From the NCBI RefSeq assembly GCF_964204645.1, contig NC_134031.1, forward strand, positions 19,279,307 to 19,343,306: a DNA stretch of 64,000 nucleotides. The letters run 5' to 3'. This stretch comes from Tubulanus polymorphus. Its lineage: Eukaryota; Nemertea; Palaeonemertea; Tubulaniformes; Tubulanidae. Of this stretch, positions 36,410-49,700 are shown piece after piece. A model generated the notes under the pieces. That model saw only the letters and a list, made by a program, of their open reading frames with translations, was not told the origin of the DNA and searched no databases. Positions within the stretch are counted from its first letter, which is position 1, and each line of letters begins with the position of its first letter. The position numbers and the translations under genes are program-made.

Positions 36410-36620
36410 GTAATCCAACAGATATGCCCATCATTGACATCACTCAGCACACTCTGCAGTGAGATGTTGAAGTGAAGCAGTTGTCGTCCTGGTTTTCGTG
36501 TTCCGTATGAGGGCGTGTAGAAGGCAGCATTTCCTGGCCGACTTTTTTTTCTGACATCCTCCACACGTGACCAGCCAAGGAGAGCTGATGCTTTCGGACA
36601 TAAGCTTTGTTCCATAGAAC
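36410..36620 (-). mobile_element. LINE fragment (reverse-transcriptase C-terminal region), minus orientation
   Basis: The frame includes LWNKAYVRKHQLSLAGHVW, RMSEKK and RPHTEHENQDDN, the LINE 'AGHVxRM' tail again. It is a second copy of the fragment at 35842-36030, pointing the opposite way, so the two flank about 380 bp as an inverted pair. Confidence 0.6.
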
Positions 36621-36925
36621 ATCGAAAATCGACAGAGAAATCGGCCCTGAAAAATATAACGGATTAGACCCTGAAAAATAGAACGGATTAATAAACACAG
36701 AACAGCACAGGACAGTACGCGGACGAAGAGTAACACATAAAACATAAAGACGTCGTTCTTTATATGGAAAGAACCAGCTTGTAGAGCGCAGCGTAATCGC
36801 GAGGATGATAGCCAGGATGATCGCCGGGATGCACGCCATATTCGAAATCATGTCTGCACAGTGTGAAGATCAAGAGATGAATGACCGGCTTAGTGATTCT
36901 ACTCACTGTCGACTGGTGGCGTATT

Positions 36926-37255
36926 TCAATACTGACCAATAGGCAGCCGCGCTATTGTCTCTGGTCGTTGAAAGGGTTTACGTTGAAGTTTGTACACGGT
37001 TCCGCTGTTACACACGCTAGGCGATCGTGACGTCACCTCTGTAATACATCCAGCATACAGACCGGGCACACGGGTACCATTGAATATTGATCTATAGAAA
37101 TATCTCTGAACATTTCGAATTGTCGAAGTTACCGCATGATAAAACACTGACGCGACGTCACCTTTATACACCCAGCAAATGGAATAAACTTGATCGAAAA
37201 CTAATAGCAAACAATTTGAATCCCCACTGCTCCTATGCTGCGATGATGCCGCCAT
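36926..37255 (-). CDS. Hypothetical open frame, 109 codons
   Basis: Reads MAASSQHRSSGDSN at the start and PFQRPETIARLPIGQY at the end. Composition is not low-complexity, but there is no domain or motif I recognise, no clear signal peptide and no confirmed splice sites. It sits upstream of CENPS on the opposite strand. It could be a real small exon or chance. Confidence 0.25.
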   Translation of the reverse strand: MAASSQHRSSGDSNCLLLVFDQVYSICWVYKGDVASVFYHAVTSTIRNVQRYFYRSIFNGTRVPGLYAGCITEVTSRSPSVCNSGTVYKLQRKPFQRPETIARLPIGQY

Positions 37256-39093
37256 GAAAATAAACTGGTCGTTTTCAGACCCTTGGTTACACCATTCACC
37301 GGGCGGTTATACTACGTAATAAAATAATAAAAACATCAACCAACTTGATTATATGAAATGAACGTAAATTTCCTCAACTGGTGAACGCAGTTGGTAGACT
37401 ACTGAAGAGGCTGGTCTACTTTCTAAATGAAGTACGCCTCGCTGAGATGGAATGTTTTACTGTATTCGGGAATCATTCAATATTTGATTATATTTGAAAT
37501 CAGCAACGGCTGACAAGGCTCCGGTAACTGGGAGGGGCATCGATTATTCATAATATCGACGAGAATCTCCTTTCTCGCATCGAATTTTAATTATACTATG
37601 TATCGTTTTGAAATCGGAGCCGTTCGGTCAAAAGGACGGCCTACATCGACTGGCCCGCAGTAACATGGGGGAACCCCTAACTAATAGTACCTATTGGGGT
37701 CAAAAACTTATTATGTCGGATCCCTGTGAGCTCGAAGGAACATTTTCGGACTTAACGTTTTTTCTCGTTTATTGTGGGATTTTCTACATAGTATGGCCAC
37801 ACTACAAGGGTCGAGAAATTATCGTCGAGAAAAAGTCTCCTCAAAATTGGCCGCCCAACCCAGCCGCGAGCAATGATTTTATATATTTGTGTATAGTCCT
37901 GCTTTATTGAATTTGTTGATGAGACATATTGTATTGTCTGAGACTGATCGTATCTTGTATCTTGTACAAAGCACAGGCGGCTCGCGGATCGGCGTGTCGA
38001 TTTGTTTAACTCCGTAGCTCCGAGAATACTCAGTATTGCCAAGGAAGAAAAAATAAACGACAAAGAAACAGAGAAATGGAAAATGATGGACGAAGAAACG
38101 GGAGATGAATCTATCTGTAAATGTTTCTATTCAAACAACATATTCGTGCATTATCTGAAAAGACATGTTCAATATTTGAATGATGAAGAATCATTTCTAA
38201 TCAGGTTCGGTATTTTTAAACTAACTTGCATTATCTCTACAAGTCTTTGTCATGCGACTGATCTCAGGGAATTCACAAATTAAGAATTTCCACCTCGGCT
38301 TTACTACAAACTAACACAGGCGGTTCCACGCAAACTAACATCCCACATCCTAGAACCTCTTTTGAATTCACTTATGAAATTTTACCACAGTGTACCAGTG
38401 AGAATTGTGTGCATTTGACCCTCCATTCCGCCGATGCACCGGGCAAGCATCAGTCGTTCATCCCAATTGAATGACTTCCTCTCGACGTATATTAACTTAA
38501 CTAAGAACTGCCTCCAGCCTATACGGGGCACTAGAAAGCTGGTAGATACTGTACCCCCAAACTCCGAGGAGATGTACCGTAGCGACTATCGAATCAGAAA
38601 CTCCACTTGTCCGCAGTTTGAATAAACCATTTGGTTTTGATATCGATTTTAAACTGTTAACACAAAGTTTCATCATTCGAGTTACCACACATAGAATAGT
38701 GGTAGTTTATGAGTGGTCGTAGATGACGGTGCAATCCGGTGCTGCCTGCGACACCAGTAGTCCGGGTTATCAATCAGTAAAAGTGCATCACCTAATCCGG
38801 TGCCGGTGTCCATCATACAAATTACATTTCAGAATCAAAACCGAAGCCGCAACCTGATTTTCTATTCAACCCTTGCTGAGGAGATGTGGAGCCGTAGGCG
38901 ATTTCGAATTAATGATATTTTGACAGCGATTTTTAAGGTCATCTTTTCGGTTTACCGGCGGGATATCAGTCGAATAGAATATTTCTAAACCTTTTCGGGA
39001 TGAATGAAGATGAGACTCATTCAGAACTGACGCAAGTAAATACTAAATCTTCTGAAATCCAATCTCTAATCGGAAAATTACCGATGTTTGTAG
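37256..39093. other. 5' flank of CENPS; no gene recognised
   Basis: Several open frames of 60-100 codons occur (for example 37608-37910 and 38002-38283), none resembling known proteins. 37766-37796 matches the right end of the hairpin element at 30086-30252. Confidence 0.45.
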
Positions 39094-40156
39094 ATGGCAG
39101 CACTTGACGGTCTTCTTGTTCATGATTTTTTTCAGCGTTTAAAAGCTGCAGTTCATTTCTCCGTTGGTGAAATAGTTCGAGAACTCGAGTTAGAAACTGA
39201 TGATGAAATCACGTTCTCGAAACAGTTCATTGCCGTTCTAGCTGAGGCCACTTATAAACAAGTTCAAGTGTTATCTCGAGATTTGGAGCTATTCTCGCGG
39301 TGAGTTGATGTTGCGTCATCCACACCCTCCTATCCCCCCCGGCCTCGCACTCACAGGGGCACGTATTTGTTATTAAGAGGTGAAAACTAGCTTAGATCAT
39401 CCAATATCCGAGGCAATTCTTTATGTATATAGGCCTAGTACCTTGGATATTGATGACCTAAGCTGCTCCCCTCCAAACTTCGAATACAAGCCCCTGTGAT
39501 TCATGAGTGGCTTATTAGAATGTGACCAGTAAATGCTTAGCTTTTGGTTGGAGTACGTGTAACTTGTAATGTGATAAGGATAACATTTTTCTGAATTTTC
39601 TCTTGCCTTCTCCAGTAGGACCTGAGAGAAGGGGTCACTGATTGATAAAATAGTTTGTCAAAATATATCGATTGTGTCTATGCTATATTGTGATCAGTAA
39701 CAGTGTTAATGTAATTTCACATGAAGAAGATAGGACAAAATTCTGGGATTATGTCGTAAAATATGTGTAAAAAGTCAATTGTTATGAAAGAATATGAAAA
39801 TGGCAAACTCCGGAATCCATTGACCCTTTTAACTGATGTGGTTTTTTTATTTTGGGTAAAACAACATTTCACACGCTTTAATTTAAACTTTTTTTGTTTG
39901 CTGATCTATAAGTCACGCGAAGAGATCGACCATCAACTCTGATGATGTGAAACTAGTTTGTAGGAAAAGCTCTGCTCTCGTAAGTTGATATTTTATCGGT
40001 GTTAAAGGTGAATTTTTTAAAGAATATTACAGTCTGAATTCTGTTTTATCATGTCTTCATTTTTAGCACAAGCACATCTGCGAAATGGATGAAAAGACGC
40101 AATTGCACAATGCCGCAAATCGGAAGGGAAAGTCAAAAAATGCCGGCAAAAAGTGA
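39094..40156 (+). CDS. CENPS: Centromere protein S / MHF1 (FANCM-associated histone-fold protein)
   Basis: Three exons, 39094-39299, 39913-39979 and 40067-40156, joined in phase to 120 residues. CENP-S pairs with CENP-X as a histone-fold dimer that acts at kinetochores (CENP-T/W/S/X) and with FANCM in crosslink repair. Visible features: FFQRLKAAVHFSVGEIV at the N-terminus, ITFSKQFIAVLAEATYKQV and DLELFSR, then RHAKRSTINSDDVKLVCRKSSAL (the last histone-fold helix region, here spanning exons 1-2) and a Lys-rich tail. The start ATG is the only in-frame one close to the conserved region. AATAAA at 40200-40205 lies 44 bp past the stop. PEX10 follows on the same strand about 1 kb downstream. Confidence 0.93.
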
Positions 40157-40199
40157 AGAAAACATTGAAATCATATTCCTGATGATTTTTTTTTGTAGA

Positions 40200-40205
40200 A
40201 ATAAA
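40200..40205 (+). promoter_or_regulatory. Poly(A) signal of CENPS
   Basis: AATAAA 44 bp downstream of the CENPS stop codon; a second AATAAA follows about 25 bp later. Confidence 0.6.
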
Positions 40206-41124
40206 TGTTTATCGGTTATGTAAATAAAATTATCTCACGATATGCTTGATTTAGAGTGTTTCGATCTTTTTTTCATTAAAATAAATAAATCGAATGATTC
40301 CAGAAATTATCCTACGACCTACTTCCTTGGTTCAGTCAACCCCTGATTGATAAACAAACCACCTTGTCAGGTTTTTTCGGAGATCAAAACTGTTTTGTCT
40401 TCTCTTGGAATTACGGCGCGAACTCGTTACAACAACCTTTGAATTATCTAACGGTTTTTACAAACCTAGAATTTCCTCCCAAACGGTGATTTCTTCAGTT
40501 GTCTCATACCGAATATAACAAACTATCGGTTTAATAACAAACATATTTTCTGGTGAACTGATTATCCTATGCTTGCGTTATACCATGGGTTGACTGTATT
40601 ATTATCTAGATCATAACTGGTGCAAACGAGATAAACATTCAGTAGGTTTGAAGAACGCGGTGTGTAAACCTGAGAACTCAATATTGACACATTTTCTAGT
40701 TTTATCTGATAAGTTGTTTATCATGAATAGCAGTGAATAAGTGAGTACCTGGTGAATATGAAATGGAACTTTTCTAACACCATTAAGATCGAGGCATTTA
40801 AAGTGTTTTTACAGATCAGGAAATTCTGCATTCTTCTTGAAAAGTCGGGGAATTTTGAATTTTTGGAGACTTGTTGGTGCTGGTGACGGGTAGCACAAGG
40901 AACCTCTTGAAAAGAAATGGCCCTCCGCTGAGGATATCTCTAATCAGGGAATTTTTAGTTTAATTTTCAGGGAATTTTGTATTCTCTAACCTTTTTAAGA
41001 ACCCTGTCTGATAAAATATCATTTCCGGGTTCAATACAAGGTATTCCACCACATCAGTCAATGATTAAACAAGTAATTTTCAGTGTATTTATCTTACACA
41101 GGTTGAATAGAGGATAGCGCAGTC
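40206..41124. other. CENPS-PEX10 spacer
   Basis: About 900 bp. Positions 40800-41012 carry 'ggaaatt/gggaatttt' words and end in AACCCTGTC, a relic of the CAGGGT family. The PEX10 promoter must lie here or just after; no clear core-promoter motif is seen. Confidence 0.45.
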
Positions 41125-43560
41125 ATGCAAGAGGCTTCACCCTCGCAAATCATCAGATCGCATCAAAAAGATACATATTACATCAATTATCTTAAATCGT
41201 CAATCTCTGACATTGCGCAATCGGTACTCGGTAAGTTTCCGTCAATGGGTATAGGCCTACAATGGTAGTTTTGCTGCTCCCAATAATTTTGATCAAAATT
41301 TTTGCCGATTTAAAAGAATATGATTTTGTCTTATGATTCAATCATGATCAAAGTTTTAAATTCCACAGGAAGCACTAAAGTTTCCGAATTTTCCTTGGAA
41401 GGACCCGCTTTCTTTGCATCGCATCTTCGGTGCTCACTTCGTAAAGGTACCCTGTATATGGTGGTGCCCCCTTAAAATAAACCCTAGATAAATTTGATGT
41501 ATTGTAGGTCAGAGTTCGCTGTTAAGATGGAGAAATGAAATCGCCATTGTTGCGGATTTGGCGTATTTCGGACTGACGACGTTTTCCGGGTTTCAGACTC
41601 TCGGTGAAGAATACGTGAATTTACTTCAGTTCGATGACACTAAACGCGCAATTCCATCAGCACCGGTACGAATAAAACATCAATCAGGCAATACCTTTGA
41701 GATAACTGCTGTCATTTCAGCCCGTTTTTAATCTTCAATTTTTTGGTTTAGTCGCTACTGTGAAACGGTGGCTTTAGTTGACATAGCTGAGACAATTATT
41801 ATGTTGACGACTTGCCATATCCAAACGACGATTTCCGATTCAATTTCACAGAGTGCAATTCCGAATTGCCCTTCTTAAAATTGAATTGGAAATACACAAA
41901 CTTGGATTCAAAAAACAGTTATGACTTAAGTCTTGTGGCGACTTATCCAATGAGGACTTAAGTGTTTGACTGTATTAGTAACTTCGCCATTGCAAGAACT
42001 AGAATAAAACCTTTTTGAGTTTTAACTGTTTCATGTAACCTGACCAAATGATCGATGTTTAAGCTACCGTATAAATTACGAATGAATACATGATGTCGTT
42101 TTAGAAACGTTTGTTGCTAGTTCTATTGCACTGTACAGCTCCGTACATCGTCGACAAGTTCATACAACGCTGCCAGAAAGGTGTTGAACGCGATGAGCTG
42201 AATTTCCGGCCGGAAGCTCGAGAATTACTGTTGAAACTGCTAGAAATAACGCGACATTCTGTTACATTTCTACATCGCAGTCATTTAGCATTGTTTTATC
42301 TGAGAGGCATTTATTATCACATCGCTAAACGCGTAACCAGCATTAAATATGTAAGCATAAAATTTTGAATAACGGTCTATTTCTGTCCCATGGGAGACAA
42401 TTTACTAATCATGAATGGTATACAATGGTAATGAAATGTTACATGGTCCTAGAAATAGTTCATTGTGAGAGGTTTTCGCTGTAGAAATTCCCTCGTTTGA
42501 AAATGAACTAGAACATTTTGGTTCCGAGGTAAAAGTGTTCATTACGAGAGGTTTAACTGACTGTATTTCAGATTCGAACACGTCCAATACCGAAGAGTTC
42601 CGAAATACAAGGATCTTACGGGTATAAAATACTGGGTTATTTATACCTGGCTCAAGTGAGTATATCGTCAATGGTTTACGTGTACGATTGGTATAAAAAA
42701 CGAGCGACAATATCTTCTGCTGAATTTCACCCACAGTAAGTCAAAATAAAGACTCTTTCAATTAAAAGTCACAATCAATTTAGCCCGTCTGTGGGCAAAT
42801 GGATTTTAGGTCTGGTCATATTTAGGTCTGGTCATATTATTGCATATGAAAGCTTATTGTTTCTGTATGTGACTTGCCAAAGTATCTTTTTGATATCATT
42901 ATAGTATCGAGTGTTTTTACATGCGAACGCGCTCTTTAATCAAGCACCAATCGATCTGAATTTCGTCCAACAACTCAAGACAAGAATATGCATCATATTC
43001 TATATCCTATATTGATTTAATTTTAGAGCGAAGTCTGTCCAATTGAGTAAAAAATCTTCGCCGCAGACTACTGATAAATGCGCGCTGTGTTTGGAATATC
43101 GTAAAGATACGACAGCGACACCTTGTGGTCATTTATTCTGCTGGAATTGTATCACTGAATGGTGTCTAATGAAGGTTTGTTTATTCTAAAATTCTAATAT
43201 CATTAAACAAATGACATACAATAAACCTCTCCCTCCCGACTCGGTATCGGTCAACTTGGTGAATTTTACTAGAATTTATTTGGTAAAACTCGCAAATTCT
43301 CAGCCCAGAATCCTATCAACACATGTAGATACTCATAGTTTCCCAGATATTCATATTCTAAGGCAGTCTACTGCTGTCAATATTTTACTGATCCTTAACT
43401 CGGAACTCATTTGCCAGTTCCAAATAGGCTAGGTTTATTGCTCCGCGTATGTCGTGCCTCATGGAAATCTGTTTATATTTTACAGCCTCAATGTCCATTG
43501 TGCAGAACTGAAGTGACCGGCTCTAGGTTGGTCTTCCTACAGAACTATGATACTGGTTGA
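41125..43560 (+). CDS. PEX10: Peroxin 10, RING-finger E3 ligase of peroxisome import
   Basis: Six exons (41125-41230, 41508-41665, 42105-42350, 42572-42735, 43027-43174, 43486-43560), in phase, 298 residues. PEX10 is a peroxisomal membrane protein which, with PEX2 and PEX12, ubiquitinates the import receptor PEX5 so it can be recycled. The conserved N-terminal block is [10 protein letters not shown]; then [15 protein letters not shown] sequence (here [20 protein letters not shown]), membrane-embedded helices, [11 protein letters not shown] and a C-terminal C3HC4 RING: C243, C246, C258, H260, C263, C266, C277, C280 ([20 protein letters not shown] and then [10 protein letters not shown]). The stop is 15 residues after the RING, as in other PEX10 proteins. 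It ends 152 bp from the convergent DDX31 stop codon. Confidence 0.95.
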
Positions 43561-43675
43561 TATCACCTAAACTCATCGTAATATCAGCAGGCTTTACTGT
43601 GATAACTGCTCGAACTCAGATAGTTTTGACGCCAGCTCTCAATGACTTTATAATGAGGAAATATTTTCATGAAAA

Positions 43676-43681
43676 AATAAA
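43676..43681 (+). promoter_or_regulatory. Poly(A) signal of PEX10
   Basis: AATAAA 116 bp downstream of the PEX10 stop. Cleavage 10-30 bp further on would place the PEX10 mRNA end at about the DDX31 stop codon. Confidence 0.6.
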
Positions 43682-43712
43682 TGGATATATTTATGTAAAA
43701 TAATTTACTGAT

Positions 43713-46700
43713 TTATTTTTTATGTTTTTGGTTCCTTTTCTTCTTTTTCTCTTTGCTTATACCATCAAAACCACTTCCGAATTCGGACATATTGACTTTC
43801 TTCTTAACAGGTAGGCGATTAGTGAAGGTTTTCTTGTCTCTACAAAGCGATGAAATTAAGATCAGCAACAAGACACATCTTGAATCACTGAAACCTGATA
43901 TATATCTTTAGTATAGCAGGGTTTGTTCCCGAATCCAAAGACAAAGTTCTCAGCATTTTTCTAAATCATTGATTAAGCCATCACCATGAAATAAGAAAAT
44001 GAGTTAACAATCAAAACATTCTTTAAATTGAAAGACTCGACAGACCATTAAATTCGTCTATAACAATTTCCTGTATGTAACAGTGTCCCAAAAAATGTTT
44101 CAACACTCGTGATTTCATTTGCATAACATTCAAGATTTTTCTTAAAGTAAACACTTTAATTCCCAACAATTCCTCTGATTGAATCGGGAGAAATGCTTAC
44201 TTCATTTTCTGTTTGCGTAAACTCTGTTTCATGGCTCTATTTCCGATATCGTTTGGCGCCTCTCTCAAACCGAATGCTTTCGCCACGTGACCGAGATGAA
44301 GCTTCTTCACGTGGAATATACTCTTTAAATGTGACGGATACGTCGCATACGCTCGAATAAAAGACAAATACGCTACAAAAAATAGAATAAAATCTCGCAT
44401 AGGAATGTGCTGTTTTTGGACCGCGTTTTTACAGATCACGGAAAGCAAAATTCCACAATATTTCCTGGACCCTTGACTGAAAGTTTTCCTGATCAAAGAT
44501 AGCCTCAACTCTGTATGAAGTAGTTTAACCCCACAGATTTTCTATGAAATGCTTCCTAAGATGTTTGGTTATGATGTCGTTCTTTGAGTTTAAATGAACT
44601 TCAATCTTCAACTTGAATCGCGTACCTAAACGAGCCATTTGAGATCGATCCTTGTCGCTATTGACATAAGTCTCAAAGGTCATCTGTAAGGCGGTTGCCT
44701 GGTCCTCAATACTCTTGGGATTAGAGCGCTGAAAAAATTCCACATATTTTCAACTTCGTAAGAATAGAATTCGTGAACAGTTTCCAGCTACACGCCTTAA
44801 TTGTATTACTGGTACCTTCATGTTATGTAACAATAATGACTGTAAAATAGTATTGACTGCAATTTCCTCCATACTGAAATGATAGATAAGAATTAAAGAA
44901 TTTCTGGTCTCTTCATTTAACGATCAGTTATATATTTTCCCGTAAGTCAGACTCTGCCTTGAATCTCACAGGACCCATCAATTCTAGGCAGTCCGAATGA
45001 TAATGGGTCATCATCACATGAATTGGGAATTAGGAAAATCATTAGCATTTTGTTCTAGGCAAGCAGAGACAACTGTATCGTAGTTCTGGTACGACTCTAT
45101 GTTCGGCATACCTGATTTTATGATCGCTTAGCGTTTTCACATATTCCACTTCGGACGGCGCGAGGAAGAGTAGAGCGCTGCCCGCGGAGCCAGCACGGGC
45201 AGTACGCCCAACTCTATGAACGTAATCAGCAGGTGAACCGGGCGTGTTATACTGGACGATCCAGCGTACGTGAGGTAGATCTAATCCTCTCGCGGCTACA
45301 TCCTATAACATAACATTACAACAACAGATGAACCGGGTACTGGACGATTCAGCAAATTTCCTGACTTTTCCTGCAGGGAAAAATAAATCCCAAAAAAACG
45401 TCTGCAGTGAATTGTAACCAGGATTGTGGTTTTAAACGTACCGTAGTGAGCAGAACGCCGCGTTTACATTCACTAAAATTCTGAAACACTTCCGTTCGTT
45501 CCTGAAATAATAACGAATATAACATCAGTCGATTCGTTTGGGAGTTTCACAAACTAAGAGAAAGATGAGAGGAAAAACTGAACGATCAGCGGAATTTAAT
45601 GCACGTTCATGAGACCTTTACAGCAGATATCGGCTCAAGTCTCAGATAATCGATTAACTCTGATGTCTCTGACCCTATATGTGAATTGAATCAAAAAGCA
45701 GTAAACCTCGCCCAACTCGAGATGAACTGGGACCGGTAACATTGGTCCGAGTCAAGTGAAACTCTGAGTTAAGGATCGTGAAATACGTTAGGAAATCAGA
45801 AAATCATTTTGTCCAAGAAGGTTTACTGTATGTACCATGCAATTTGTATATCGTTCTCAAGTCGGACTAACTTTTCTCCTTGAAGATCTGACTTCAGCGG
45901 AGTCTACTGTAGACTACAGCTTAACCTGATTCGTACCTTTTGCGGCATTTCTCCGTGTAATTTACAAATGTTCAGTTTGTTGTTAGTTTCATCATCATTG
46001 TCATCATCGACGCCGCTGTCGTCGTCACAGCCGTCGTTCAGCGTCGTAGCGAATAAATCATGATGAAACTCCACCGAATCTTGAGTAGCCATAAATACAA
46101 TAATCTTACTGCCTTTATCATCAAACTGTAACGAACGAAATAACAAATTAACATTTAATTCACGGTGACATTTGAACCATTTTCTAACTAGCAACCAGAT
46201 TTCCAACACCCTCAAAAAATCAGTATTCCAACAGGGTGGCAACTTTAATTTGACTTGCTTTTCCCCGACATGCACGTTGTTCTCCCCGACTGATCTCCTA
46301 AGAATCCAATGGAGTAACACAGTCAAATACGTAAGACATAGAAGAAAACTGTTTGATTTTACGCGCGATCTACCAATCTCAACAAATTTCCCTGACTTTT
46401 TAGCTTTTTTTTACAAAATTCCTCGACTTTTTTTAGAGAAAAGAAAATTCCCTGTGTTTGCCTGATTTCCAGGTAAATGGCGCCACCCTGTCCCAGTTAT
46501 CAAAAAACCTTAATCGCATTATTTCATCTGGACCTCGGAAGCCTTATTCTTACCTTGCACTTTGATAAGATGAACGCTGCCAAAGTGACTAGTCTCAATT
46601 TTGATTGAACGATGACGAAATACTGTTTGAGATTTGTCGGTGTCGAATATGTATCGGTTTTTCCTTCGACTTCCTTCGACGTCGATTGATTTTCGCTTTT

Positions 46701-49700
46701 CGATTCGTTCAGAGGATCTTTTGAAATATTCACGCGTGCAGGATCCGTTAAACTCATTCCAGCGAGTTTTTCAACGCCTTGATTAAGCGTCGCCGATAGT
46801 AGAATCGTTTGACGCTCGCGTTGTTTTCGTTTGTCCAATTCTTCAATAATTCGAGCGACTTCTTTCTCGAAACCAAGATCTAACAATCTACAGTCAGTAA
46901 GAATAGTCAATTTCACTGAACAGACAAATATAGCAAGATCTGTTAGATCATTGCTATTGTGCATTAGATTGGAAAATTTCTTTGGATTGTTCCAGTATCT
47001 CACGATGATGTATTGCAATCCAAGGCAATCATGAAAGAGTTGTTTTAAAATGTCTTGAATTCAACAAATAGTAAATATGCTGCTGATTTGAATTCTAGTA
47101 ACGTATACGCAATTACAAAGGTATTCATTAATTGTGGAAATTACAAGTTTTTAGAGGGCGTTATGCCCTTCAAATTGTCTTAGACTAGCGACGAAATTCT
47201 GTCTATATAAGAGTTTGTTATAACAAGGTTCCACTGTTTAAATCAATATTACCTTGCCACGGAAGGTAAAAGAATAAACCTAATAACAACCATTCAGTAA
47301 TCAGTATATTAATATTCCATACACGCTCTTTACCTGTCCGCTTCGTCAATAATCAACCAACGAAGGTTCGTTATGTTCAGAGATTCTGTATTTTCGAGAT
47401 GATCTAATAATCTGCCTGGCGTTGACACTAAAATATTAATACCTTTACGTATTCTGAAAAAATATAACACAACATATCGGTTTTAGGGATTTCGCATTGG
47501 ACCGTAATACCGTGTACTACTACAGTCGTCCCTACAGACCAGTCAAACATTTCTAACTATTGCCTATTTCTCAAACTTGAAGGAGTTTTAATTGAGTTTC
47601 AGGCACTTAGTTCATATTTAAGAATTTCAAGCACCTTAAAAGCATTTTTCGTTTAGGAGTTTTTAAGGAATCAATGAGTCATAGGGACCCAATAGTACAG
47701 TAGTAAAACTTGCTATTCTGACTAGTCGAGAGGAATTTCTAGATCCGGAAAAACATACCGAGCTTTCTCCGATTTTTTTCGTTCCCCTCCCATAATCGCA
47801 CCAGGAACTATCCACGTAAATGGCTACAAGAAAAATATTAGAATTCACTACGAAATGCAGCTTCAGGTCTGAATTCATCAGTAAGTCACTAATTGAAACC
47901 GACCTTGACTAGTTTGATGAAAGTTTCATAACTTTGAACAGCCAACTGAAATAAAACAGCCAAAAATCAAAGTTTGCATTATTTAACCGAGTAAGGAAAT
48001 AGAAGCTATGAGTAGCAAGAGTGAATACCTCTCTGGTAGGCACAATAACTAATGCGAATGTGCCGTCACTTCTCTGGATTTTCGGTTGCCAAGTTTGTAA
48101 CGTGTTGACAACAGGAACAGCATAAGCGAGTGTCTTTCCTGTCATGAATAAATCGGATAAATTCGCAACTGAAATTCTCAATCATTCTGTTTGAGAGGCA
48201 GCTTAACAAAACAGTAGTATAGCCCGCACATAAATTCAAAACATACCGGTACCTTATATATGAATTGAGATGATTAAAAATCAAGATCAAAATTTAAGAC
48301 GCAATATTTTGGACAAGGGTTGAAAATGAAATTTGTTGTCACCTGACGGATTACCATCACTTGAGTCCGAAAGGTTCATCTTTTCATTTGTTCACTTCAA
48401 ATTTGTACACAGTCAGTTTTAATCTTTTTTCAATGACAAATATGATTAACCATGTAATATCTGTCGAGGTGAAAAGTGTCCGCGGGGAGCAATTAACGAC
48501 AGACAAAAGTATGTCTATCTGTGATTCACACATTTCTAATAATAGAATTCACATGTTTTCACCAAATTTAGGGGGGTCTAATTTAATGAACAGGTCAGGA
48601 TTAGATTAACACTTATTTTGCAGTTCATTCTACGTGCAGGCTATGAATTCCCACTTCAGGACCAAATAAAGGAATTTCCATAGCAACTAGAAAATGAGGA
48701 ACTCATTTAGGGCAGGATTGAAAATGTATGAAAACCAACGCTAGACCTACTACAGTAATCCAGACCATGTTTCTTAAATTCATAGCTTTTTCATAGCTTC
48801 AAACGTGAACCCTAAAATTTCATTACTTTTCCAAGCCTTAAAAAAAATCATCACTAATTTCGATAACTTAGTTTGATCCTTGGAAGAGCTCTAAAGGGGG
48901 ATGATTTAATCATCTCCCTGGAACTGATATTTACCCGAGCCGGTTTGCGATTTGATCAACACATCTTTATCATCGAGTATTAAAGGTATCGAGTTGCGTT
49001 GAACTGATGTCATTGTTTCAAACCCGAAAACCGCTTCTAAATTCGACACCTAAAACGATTAATAACGAAAGTTCGTGGTTAAATTGTCACAATCGGAATC
49101 CATTAAATCGGTGAATATGAAGTATTTACCATGAACGGATGGAGTTGATCGATTTCGCTGAATTTATTCGCCGAAAAAACAGTTTCTTTAATTCGTTTTA
49201 CTTTCAGCCTGAAAATGAACATCAACATTGCGGTAATCATCCTGACAAAATAAAATAGATTAGCCCATTAACTTTTCAACTTTGTGGCTCCCCTCGTGTT
49301 CAATTAATTTGAAGTTGTACTTTCAAAGAAATTTCGCAAAACAAGGATTTAGACCCTAAAAAGGAGCTGAAATAGAAAACATTCATACGGTCCTAAGATT
49401 TCAAATTAACACCTTACGCCAAGTTTCATGAAAATGATTAACTATCAAATTGATTTAATTTCTTCAATAATTCAATTCAGGATGGTGCTAAGATTTCAAA
49501 TAAGCACCCTACGCAAAGTTTCACGAAAATGATTATCTATCAAACTGATTTAATTTCTTCAATAATTCAATTCAGGATGGCCCTAAGATTTCAAATTAAC
49601 ACCTTGCACCAAGTTTCATGAAAACGATTAAAGCTTGATAAAATTTATTTGCGTTCTTCAATAATTCAATTTAGGAGTTAATTAGCTCGTGTGAAAATGT

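Noticed and set aside
41370..41450. Extra PEX10 exon after CCACAG at 41369
   Set aside because: Exon 41125-41230 joins 41508-41665 in phase and reproduces the conserved order without it.
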